Shown here: positions 1-4,675 of the stretch, piece after piece
Numbering within the stretch: the stretch's first letter is position 1
Layout of the letters: the number at the start of each line of letters is the position of its first letter
DNA from: CAZKTO01 sp964555685
GTDB lineage: Bacteria; Chloroflexota; Dehalococcoidia; SHYB01
Assembly: GCA_964555685.1 (NCBI GenBank)
Contig: CAZKTO010000088.1
Coordinates: 1-8,418, forward strand
DNA: 8,418 bases
Direction of reading: 5' to 3'
Program-made: the position numbers and the translations under genes
The notes under the pieces: model-generated
Databases searched by the model: none
The model's input: the letters and a program-made list of their open reading frames with translations, nothing else
What the model was told of the DNA's origin: nothing

Positions 1-65
1 GCGCGCCGCTTGCGCCGGGCCAGCTCCGCCTGCCTGGCCGCGATCCGTCTCGAGTGTCTCGGCAT
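1..65 (-). CDS. N-terminal fragment of an unidentified basic protein, running off the left edge
   Basis: The minus strand is open from an ATG at 65-63 to the window edge, 21 codons, beginning MPRHSRRIAA and continuing with a strongly Arg/Lys-rich stretch and an Ala-Arg-Gln-Ala segment that looks helical. An in-frame ATG ten codons upstream (95-93) lies inside the TATAAT hexamer at 99-94, so transcription from that box would start downstream of it. The ATG at 65 is therefore preferred; it is preceded by GGAAGGGG about 4 bases away, a plausible ribosome binding site. A basic N-terminus of this kind would fit the cytoplasmic start of a membrane-anchored protein, but no membrane segment is visible in the part seen. 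Family not recognised. Confidence 0.45.
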   Translation of the reverse strand, partial: MPRHSRRIAARQAELARRKRR

Positions 66-93
66 CGTCCCCTTCCGGTACGGGCTCTCCGCC

Positions 94-123
94 ATTATAG
101 ACGGCGCTCCCGAAGGGCCGCAA
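94..123 (-). promoter_or_regulatory. Probable sigma-70-type promoter for the left-edge gene
   Basis: A perfect TATAAT is read on the minus strand at 99-94, with a partial -35 match TTGCGG at 123-118 and an 18-base spacer. Predicted transcription start is near 87, about 20 bases before the ATG at 65. The -10 overlaps an alternative ATG (93-95), which argues against that codon being the start. Confidence 0.4.
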
Positions 124-176
124 GGCGAGCACCTTCGGGCCAGGGTGTTTCGATTATCCTGGGGAGGCCTCTCTTG

Positions 177-198
177 CAAGGGTAAGTATCCCTTGACA
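177..198 (+). promoter_or_regulatory. Inverted repeat overlapping a consensus -35 hexamer; possible regulated promoter cut by the gap
   Basis: CAAGGG (177-182) and CCCTTG (190-195) form a perfect 6-base inverted repeat around a 7-base centre. The perfect -35 hexamer TTGACA (193-198) starts inside the right arm. A -10 at normal spacing would begin near position 216, inside the run of N, so it cannot be checked. The arrangement resembles an operator covering a -35 box. The regulator is unknown and the element may be chance. Confidence 0.25.
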
Positions 199-210
199 AT
201 ATAAGTCAGG

Positions 211-220
211 NNNNNNNNNN
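211..220. other. Assembly gap (ten N)
   Basis: Ten consecutive N mark a scaffold join of unknown true length. Sequence on the two sides may not be truly adjacent. The right side starts exactly with a palindromic repeat, a common reason for an assembly to break. Confidence 0.95.
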
Positions 221-245
221 AGGGGCGGGTTTCAAACCCGCCCCT
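221..245. repeat. 25-base GC-rich perfect palindrome (possible dispersed repeat)
   Basis: Arms AGGGGCGGGTTT (221-232) and its exact complement (234-245) flank a single C at 233, followed by ACGG. As RNA it would fold into a hairpin of about 10-12 pairs, but no T-run follows on either side, so it is a poor intrinsic terminator. Palindromes of this general type (GGGGCG...CGCCCC) occur as intergenic repeats in Chloroflexota and other environmental genomes. Its position at the gap supports a multi-copy repeat. Only one copy is seen here. Confidence 0.6.
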
Positions 246-435
246 ACGGTCTTCGCGAGGGTCTAGTCCTCCTGAGGCGGATGGCAAGCAAGGGTTCCCA
301 GGGCAACCGAAAGATCACGCCCGGCCGCGCCCCGCCGCTACGCCTGGACCGGCTTCTGTGTGAGCTGCCGCGCGGCCCCGGAGGCGATGCGCCGGGTGAG
401 AGGGCGCCCGCTGGTTGCTCGGGCCGGCCGGCTGC
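246..435. other. No recognisable gene
   Basis: This GC-rich stretch has only short overlapping frames in several registers. None has a recognisable motif, a ribosome binding site or family-like composition. No RNA gene was recognised. Confidence 0.5.
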
Positions 436-570
436 CTATCCGGACTTGGCCTTCGCCTCCGCCAGCCGCCTCACCACGTAGTCCGGGCTCATGGGCAGCT
501 CCGTCATCCGGACGCCCGTGGCCCGGGAGACGGCGTTGGACACGGCGGCCAGCGGCGGAGGCTGGAAGTA
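436..570 (-). pseudogene. C-terminal remnant of a molybdopterin-binding xanthine dehydrogenase/aldehyde oxidase subunit
   Basis: Read on the minus strand and ending at TAG (438-436), about 44 residues contain PPLAAVSNAVSRATGVRMTE followed by LPMSPDYVVRRL and a short Lys/Ala tail. This matches the usual end of the large molybdenum-binding subunit of the CoxL/XdhA/aldehyde oxidase family, where an 'A.aNAv..A.GvR..elP.tp..vl..l' segment closes the protein. A complete subunit is roughly 750-800 residues. Upstream of 570 the same frame turns into low-complexity Arg-rich sequence with no family resemblance, so the rest of the gene has been lost or replaced. The remnant has no start of its own and is presumably not functional. 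It points to a deletion or insertion breakpoint near 570. Family assignment is by eye from one short motif. Confidence 0.5.
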
Positions 571-761
571 TGGGCGGCGTCTACGCCGACATGGCGCAAG
601 CCAGGAAAATCCCCGTCGTCGTGCCCAAACCAGTGTGACGGGCAAGCCATGGGAATAGCTAGAGATTGATGACCCAGGGTGCTATGCTGCGCCCACGAGC
701 GCCTATTCGAGTGCGTCGCGGGCGCCGCTGGGCGGTCCGCTCCTTTTCGGCTCGATCGTCT
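571..761. other. Noncoding stretch with one possible extended -10
   Basis: No protein motif was found in any frame. The only promoter-like word is TGC followed by TATGCT (680-688, plus strand), an extended -10 without a credible -35. It could start a long leader for the gene at 824. This region separates the dehydrogenase remnant from the first monooxygenase gene and may include a recombination joint. Confidence 0.35.
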
Positions 762-820
762 TTGGTTCGGCCAGGCGTTCAGGTAAGATCGACGGCGGGG
801 ACCACCCATCGTGGAGGTGA
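762..820 (+). promoter_or_regulatory. Candidate promoter and strong ribosome binding site for the LuxA-type gene
   Basis: TTGGTT (762-767) and TAAGAT (784-789), 16 bases apart, form a weak sigma-70-like promoter with a predicted start near 796. GGAGGTGA (813-820) is a full-length match to the 16S anti-Shine-Dalgarno sequence and sits 6 bases (counted from GGAGG) before the ATG at 824, which fixes the start codon. The ribosome binding site is convincing; the promoter is only a candidate. Confidence 0.45.
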
Positions 821-823
821 GCT

Positions 824-1999
824 ATGCATTTCGGCCTGTACTACGAGATGCCCCGGCCGACGCGGCAGCTGGAGCTCGGGACCTATACGGAGAAGGAGCT
901 CTATGATGCCATGCTGCGCCAGGTGGTGACGGCGGAGGAGCTGGGCTATTCCGTCCTCTGGCTTCCCGAGCACCACTACAACGTCGACTTCTCCCACATG
1001 TCCGCACCGGAAGTCACCCTCATGAACATCGCCGCCCACACCAGCTCGATGCGCCTGGGCAACGCCGTCGTCATCTTGCCTATCCAGCACCCGGTGATGG
1101 TGGCGGAGCGCTTCGCGACGCTGGACCTCTTGAGTGGCGGGAGGCTAGAGATGGGCGTGGGCCGGGGCGCTTACCGTGGCTGGTTCAAGGTCTTCACCCC
1201 TGGGAAATTCACGACTACGGACGAGACCAGGCCTATCTTCCTGGAGGCGGTCGAGGTGATTCGCAAGTGCTGGACCCAGGAGTGGTTCACGCACGAGGGG
1301 CGGTACTTCCAAATCCCGGAGCCCATCAACGTCGTCCCGAAGCCCTTGCAGAAGCCGCATCCCAGGTTCCATGCGCCGTGCACCAGCGCGGACTCCTTGG
1401 ATATCTATCCGCGCTTGGGAATCAATGCCCAGGTACAGACCTGGTTTACGCCCCTCTGGATGATCGAGGACCAGGTGAAGCGCTTTCGCAAGGGCTGGGC
1501 GGAGGCGGTGAGGGACCCCAACAGCCTGGCGACGACCCCAGAGGGGGAGTTCTCCTGCCTGATCAACATGTACTGCGCACCCACCCGCCAGCAGGCCCTG
1601 GACGAACTGAGGCCTTACTGGGAGTGGTTCGCCAGAACGTGCAGGGACTTCTATTTCCATGACCTGACCACGGCCTACGGCGGCAGAATCCCGAAGGAGA
1701 TGGCCGCCAAGCTCTACCCCGGCTTCCCCAACGCCGATTGGGACGGCTTTCTGCGGGAGCGGATGATCTGCGTGGGCAGCCCCGACGACTGTCACGACTA
1801 CATCGCCGCCCTGGATACGTACGGCGTGGACACCACCTTCATGCAGATTCAGATAGGCCCCCTGCCCTTTGAGAAGACGATGAAGAGCCTGAAGCTCTTT
1901 GGCAAGGAAGTGGCCGCCCACTTCCTTAAGGACACGACGAGGAAGCAACAGGTCAAGGCGGCCCAGGGCGAGCCCGATCGCGGGCATTTCAACCGATAA
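824..1999 (+). CDS. LuxA-type LLM-class flavin-dependent monooxygenase
   Basis: This 391-residue protein belongs to the bacterial luciferase-like (LLM) superfamily of TIM-barrel enzymes, which use reduced flavin (FMNH2, or F420 in related branches) to oxidise small molecules in the cytoplasm. The N-terminus MHFGLYYEMP is a barrel first strand. WLPEHHY (residues 46-52) matches the EHH motif of the LuxA/alkanal monooxygenase branch. ERFATLDLLSGGRLEMGVGRG (95-115) is the superfamily signature. VPKPLQKPHP (171-180) and ICVGSPDDC (315-323) are typical later elements. The length suits a complete gene of this branch, longer than the ~300-residue F420-type proteins encoded at 4676-8277. It stands alone, with no reductase partner in view, and its substrate is unknown. 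Its base composition looks less GC-rich than that of the right-hand operon. It is followed at once by a recombinase remnant, so it may have arrived with a mobile element. Confidence 0.88.
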   Translation: MHFGLYYEMPRPTRQLELGTYTEKELYDAMLRQVVTAEELGYSVLWLPEHHYNVDFSHMSAPEVTLMNIAAHTSSMRLGNAVVILPIQHPVMVAERFATLDLLSGGRLEMGVGRGAYRGWFKVFTPGKFTTTDETRPIFLEAVEVIRKCWTQEWFTHEGRYFQIPEPINVVPKPLQKPHPRFHAPCTSADSLDIYPRLGINAQVQTWFTPLWMIEDQVKRFRKGWAEAVRDPNSLATTPEGEFSCLINMYCAPTRQQALDELRPYWEWFARTCRDFYFHDLTTAYGGRIPKEMAAKLYPGFPNADWDGFLRERMICVGSPDDCHDYIAALDTYGVDTTFMQIQIGPLPFEKTMKSLKLFGKEVAAHFLKDTTRKQQVKAAQGEPDRGHFNR

Positions 2000-2029
2000 T
2001 CCCGGTGGCGCGGCTGGGCTGCCCGGGCT

Positions 2030-2488
2030 TACACCGACCTGCTCATTCCTAAGGAAGAATACCGTCGTCAGAAGAAGCTCTTGGAAATGGAGCTGGAATC
2101 TCTGGTCCTTCCCGAGGTCAACGCCGCCGAGGAGGCGGGGAAGCTCATCACGCAACTGCCGGCGCTCTGGGCCAAGGCCAACGAGGAGGAGCGCAGGAAG
2201 CTCCTCCTCACCATGCTGGACGGGGTCTACGTGGACTGCAAGGAAGAACGGGCTGTCGTCGGGGTGAAACCCAAGCCGCCGTTCCGCCCGATCTTCCAAG
2301 TGGCGACGACGAGGGAAGGTTCGGGCGTGACCCTGGTCAAAGAAACGCCCCCGAGCGACGGCCCGGAGGCGATCATTTCCAACGGGGCCACTCCTGTTGG
2401 AGAGCCCCAGTGGTGTTCGTGGTGGAGACGGGGGAGGGTCGAACTCCCCGTCCAGAAGAACCCTGCGCCAGAACGTCTACGAGCGTAG
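2030..2488 (+). pseudogene. C-terminal remnant of a large serine recombinase (integrase/resolvase family)
   Basis: The frame is open from 2000, just after the monooxygenase stop, with no good start codon. Recognisable sequence begins near 2030 (YTDLLIPKEEYRRQKKLLE) and continues through a Glu/Leu-rich coiled-coil-like part, then QLPALWAKANEEERRKLLL, then GVYVD and VKPKPPFRPIF. This is the usual order at the end of large serine recombinases: zinc-ribbon/coiled-coil region, then a 'LP.lW..a..eeR..ll...v..VyvD' segment. Complete proteins are about 450-550 residues; the resolvase domain with the catalytic serine and the DNA-binding domain are absent, so it cannot be active. The last residues (WRRGRVELPVQKNP) are the antisense of the tmRNA 3' end, so the frame runs through the putative attachment site. 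The gene is convergent with ssrA. Confidence 0.7.
2384..2408 (-). terminator. Hairpin just downstream of ssrA; possible terminator or processing site
   Basis: GGGGC (2384-2388) pairs with GCCCC (2404-2408), and CTCC (2391-2394) pairs with GGAG (2399-2402) around TGTT, giving an interrupted 9-pair hairpin that starts 12 bases beyond the tmRNA CCA end. On the minus strand it is followed by GTTGGAAATG, which is not a good T-run, so termination would be weak. It lies within the recombinase remnant, so it may belong to foreign DNA that replaced the original terminator. Confidence 0.3.
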
Positions 2489-2776
2489 CCGGTCTTTGGG
2501 GTCTCGCCTCACCGCTGCTCACCCGGCGTTGCGCGGTCAGGCCAGTCGATGGGTCTTAGGCCCCCCGTATCGGCGTCGGGGAGGCCGCGCCTCGATTTAG
2601 CGTCGCCCGTCCTTCACCCTCGAGGAGGGGCTCCGGCGGACGTAGGGCCGCTCTAGGCGGCCGCTAGGGCCAGTTGTCTGTTGCCAGTTACTGGTTTGCC
2701 ACCGGTTTAACGAGGGCGATGGCACCTCGGCTCGCGGTCCTGTCAGGAGTTTCTCCTGTCGAACCCGCGCGTCCCC
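2420..2776 (-). ncRNA. ssrA: Transfer-messenger RNA (tmRNA), one-piece form
   Basis: tmRNA rescues stalled ribosomes with SmpB and adds a degradation tag to the unfinished protein. The RNA is 357 nt, normal for the one-piece form. Its 5' end GGGGACG (2776-2770) pairs with CGTCTCC (2430-2424) as a 7-bp acceptor stem with one G-U, followed by an encoded ACCA (2423-2420). GGTTCGACAGG near the 5' end is the conserved D-loop-side element, and the T-arm with TTCGACC lies at 2449-2431. The tag frame closes at TAG (2655-2653). The GC-rich body from about 2490 to 2640 should hold the pseudoknots. Oddly, the T-stem can form six pairs (GGGGAG/CTCCCC) rather than five. It sits directly after smpB, its protein partner, and has its own promoter. 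The 3' end is overlapped by a recombinase remnant from the opposite strand. Confidence 0.93.
2653..2700 (-). other. tmRNA tag-peptide reading frame
   Basis: Within ssrA on the minus strand, the frame GGC AAA CCA GTA ... GCC GCC TAG encodes GKPVTGNRQLALAAA. It is open back to an in-frame TAA at 2709-2707, so the resume codon must be ACC (2706), GGT (2703) or GGC (2700); GGC is the best guess by position. The frame starting at the nearby GCA stops after three codons. The hydrophobic Leu-Ala-rich end is what ClpXP and tail-specific proteases recognise. Most tags end ...LAA or ALAA, while this one ends ALAAA. Confidence 0.7.
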
Positions 2777-2787
2777 AAGACGTACCC

Positions 2788-2796
2788 ATTATACCA
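2788..2796 (-). promoter_or_regulatory. Extended -10 promoter of ssrA
   Basis: TGGTATAAT is read on the minus strand at 2796-2788: a perfect TATAAT with the TGn extension. It lies between the smpB stop (2809) and the mature tmRNA 5' end (2776). The predicted start, near 2781, leaves a short 5' leader for RNase P to remove. No -35 match is seen at normal spacing, as is common for extended -10 promoters. It lets ssrA be made in large amounts independently of smpB. Confidence 0.65.
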
Positions 2797-2808
2797 CCGG
2801 AGCCGGCC

Positions 2809-3279
2809 TCAGACCCGCACGCGCACGGCCTGCTGCATGCGCCGCTCGGCCTCGCGCTTGGCGATGGCCTGCCGCTTATCGTACGTTCGGCGGCCGCGGG
2901 CCAGCCCCAGCTCCACCTTGGCCCGATGGTTCTTGATGTAGAGGCGCAGCGGCACCAGTGTCAGCCCCCCGGCCTCCACCTTCATCGCCAGGTCCGCGAT
3001 CTGGTCCTTCCGCAGCAGCAGCTTGCGGGGCCGCAGCGGCTCGTGGTTGTTCACCCCCGCCGAAGGGTACAAGGCGATGTGCGCCCCGTGCAGCCACATC
3101 TCTCCGTCGGAGGGGCGGGCATACGCCTCTCGAATGTTGACCCGGCCGCCGCGGATCGACTTGATCTCCGTCCCCGTCAGCACCATGCCCGCCTCGACGG
3201 TCTCCAGGATGTCGTAGTCATGGCGCGCTTGGCGGTTGACCGTGACCATCTTGAACCCCTTGTCAGGCCTCTCAGGCAC
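2809..3279 (-). CDS. smpB: SsrA-binding protein SmpB
   Basis: SmpB binds the tRNA-like end of tmRNA and brings it to stalled ribosomes. The 156-residue length is normal for the family. ARHDYDILETVEAGMVLTGTEIKSIR (residues 18-43), GGRVNIREAYA (44-54), the 'NNHEPLRPRKLLLRK' segment (77-91) and LRLYIKNHRAKVELGLARGRR (111-131) are the conserved OB-fold core. The basic tail DKRQAIAKREAERRMQQA (134-151) is the part that enters the mRNA channel. Translation starts at GTG (3279-3277): AGGAGG (3294-3289) lies 9 bases upstream, and the only downstream ATG (3249) has no such site. The first 8 bases overlap the end of the S41 protease gene, so the two are probably translationally coupled. ssrA starts 33 bases after the stop, placing both partners of trans-translation together. 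Confidence 0.96.
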   Translation of the reverse strand: MPERPDKGFKMVTVNRQARHDYDILETVEAGMVLTGTEIKSIRGGRVNIREAYARPSDGEMWLHGAHIALYPSAGVNNHEPLRPRKLLLRKDQIADLAMKVEAGGLTLVPLRLYIKNHRAKVELGLARGRRTYDKRQAIAKREAERRMQQAVRVRV

Positions 3280-4585
3280 CGGCCGCGACCTCCTGGGGCG
3301 CGGCCCCTCGCTTTTCGATGGCCGCGCGCAGCTCCGCCAGCGCCCGTTCCAGCTGCGGGTCGCGCCCGGCGGCGATATCCTCCGCCGTGCGGGGCACGAC
3401 GATGTCCGGCGCTATGCCCACCTGGCCGATCTGCCGGCCGCTGGGCGTGAACCACCGGGCCGTCGTGATCACCAGGCCCGAGCCATCGCTGAGGCGCACG
3501 GGGGTGTTGACTACGCCCTTCCCAAAGGTCGTGGTCCCGATGATGGGGGCGCGGCCTCGGTCCTGGAGCGCCCCCGCCACCACCTCCGCCCCGCTGGCGC
3601 TCCCTCCGTTCACCAGCGCCACCATCGGGACCCGCCGGACCTTGCCGCCGCCCGTCACCGGATGATCGGTCCGCTTGCCGTCGGCGTCCGTCTCGTAGAG
3701 AACCAGCCCGTCGTCCAGGAACTGGCTCGCCACGCTGACCACGACCCGCAGCAGCCCGCCGGGGTTGTTGCGCAGGTCCAGGACGATCCCCCGGACTCGC
3801 TGGTCGAGGAGCTGGTCCAGGGCGCTCTCCAGGTTTTCGCCGGTCGTCTGCACGAACTGGGTGATACGCACCCGGGCGATCCGGTCCTCAAGGACTTCGG
3901 ACAGGACCGTGGCGTTTTTGATCTCGTCCCGGACGATACGGTGGTCGACGATCCGGTTGGTCTCGGCCTGCTGGATGCGGATGCGCACGGCCGTCCCCTT
4001 TGGCCCGCGGACCTGCTCGATGACCTCATCCAGCGAGAGCCCTTCGACGGGCCGGTCCTCGACGGCCACGATGATGTCGCCGGAGCGGAGGCCGGCCCGC
4101 TCGGCCGGCGTGTCCGGGAGCGGCGCCACGATGGTCACCTTCCCATCGCGCACCGCCACGTGCGCGCCGATGCCCTGGAACGCCCCTTCGAAGCTCTCCA
4201 GCGACTCCTGGTACCGCCGCTTCGAAAGGTAGCTGGTGAAGGGGTCCTCCAGCGCCTGCACCATCCCTCGGACCGCCCCCTCGGCCAGCTTCTCCTTGTC
4301 TATCGTCTGGCGGTCCACGTAGTGTTGCTGCAGGGCCTGGTAGGCCTCGTAAACCTTGGCCAGGTCCTGCGGCACGCCCGCCGGAGGGGCCGGCGTCTTC
4401 GGGGCTTCGACGACCTGGGCCGGCTCGCCGGTCAGGGCGAGCGCGAGGGCGGCCATGGAGGCGGCGAGGGCGGCCACGGCCGCGGCCGTAAGAAACGCGC
4501 TCCGGATACGAGGGCGCCGCGGAGGCTGGGGCGCACTCGGGGCTGCCGGCGCGGGGGCATCGGTCTTGCGGCGGAAGGTCCACAT
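3272..4585 (-). CDS. S41 family carboxy-terminal processing protease (CtpA/Tsp type)
   Basis: This 437-residue membrane-anchored protease should act outside the cytoplasmic membrane. A short basic N-terminus with a Pro/Ala-rich stretch is followed by one hydrophobic segment (about 29-52, uncleaved anchor or signal), a helical part, a PDZ domain (about 133-207, with GIGAHV and DTPAERAGLRSGDII) and the S41 catalytic domain. RGIVLDLRNNPGGLL (265-279) is a family hallmark. Ser331 in NGGSASGAEV and Lys356 in TFGKG, 25 residues apart, are the catalytic dyad. The Gln normally four residues after the Lys is Asn360 here, a conservative change that may affect activity. The start is ATG 4585, not the upstream GTG, because a TATAAT lies 7 bases before it. 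E. coli Tsp, a relative, degrades proteins with ssrA-like tails; smpB and ssrA lie directly downstream. Confidence 0.93.
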   Translation of the reverse strand: MWTFRRKTDAPAPAAPSAPQPPRRPRIRSAFLTAAAVAALAASMAALALALTGEPAQVVEAPKTPAPPAGVPQDLAKVYEAYQALQQHYVDRQTIDKEKLAEGAVRGMVQALEDPFTSYLSKRRYQESLESFEGAFQGIGAHVAVRDGKVTIVAPLPDTPAERAGLRSGDIIVAVEDRPVEGLSLDEVIEQVRGPKGTAVRIRIQQAETNRIVDHRIVRDEIKNATVLSEVLEDRIARVRITQFVQTTGENLESALDQLLDQRVRGIVLDLRNNPGGLLRVVVSVASQFLDDGLVLYETDADGKRTDHPVTGGGKVRRVPMVALVNGGSASGAEVVAGALQDRGRAPIIGTTTFGKGVVNTPVRLSDGSGLVITTARWFTPSGRQIGQVGIAPDIVVPRTAEDIAAGRDPQLERALAELRAAIEKRGAAPQEVAAGA

Positions 4586-4592
4586 ACTACCG

Positions 4593-4598
4593 ATTATA
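4593..4598 (-). promoter_or_regulatory. -10 box of the S41 protease gene, giving a leaderless transcript
   Basis: A perfect TATAAT is read on the minus strand at 4598-4593, followed by seven bases (CGGTAGT) and then the ATG at 4585. Transcription would start at the A of the ATG or one base before it, so the mRNA would have no Shine-Dalgarno leader. TTGGCA at 4624-4619 is the nearest -35-like word, but the 20-base spacer is too long to be convincing. Confidence 0.55.
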
Positions 4599-4617
4599 CC
4601 CGTCCTTCTGGTTCGCG

Positions 4618-4646
4618 TTGCCAAACGCCCGGACCGCCGCTACCAT
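4618..4646 (+). promoter_or_regulatory. Promoter of the LLM-methyltransferase operon
   Basis: TTGCCA (4618-4623) and TACCAT (4641-4646) are separated by exactly 17 bases, with 5/6 and 4/6 matches to the sigma-70 consensus. The predicted start, near 4653, leaves a leader of about 23 bases containing GGAG (4666-4669), 6 bases before the ATG at 4676. It is divergent from the protease promoter, and its -35 overlaps TTGGCA on the other strand, so a regulator bound here could affect both directions. Confidence 0.45.
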
Positions 4647-4675
4647 GAGGCCGGCCTTCGCTCCCGGAGCCAGAC

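Noticed and set aside
221..245. CRISPR repeat or intrinsic terminator
   Set aside because: There is only one copy, no spacer pattern and no T-run. A dispersed palindromic repeat is a better description.
562..638. Short plus-strand peptide MGGVYADMAQARKIPVVVPKPV as a gene fragment
   Set aside because: No family could be recognised and no ribosome binding site is present. It is too short to support.
1145..2299. Long minus-strand frame (384 codons) opposite the LuxA-type gene
   Set aside because: It lies antisense to a convincing enzyme and has no recognisable motif. It is a by-product of GC-rich third positions.
2420..2600. Small plus-strand protein-coding frames across the tmRNA 3' half (for example the peptide with WRRGRVELPVQK)
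   Set aside because: This is antisense to tmRNA. Such peptides are known annotation artefacts of frames running through tRNA or tmRNA genes.
2674..3450. 258-codon plus-strand frame over the ssrA start and smpB
   Set aside because: It is antisense to ssrA and smpB and carries no motif.
3236..4648. 470-codon plus-strand frame opposite the S41 protease and smpB start
   Set aside because: It is antisense to two well-supported genes, with a composition typical of reversed GC-rich coding DNA and no domain.
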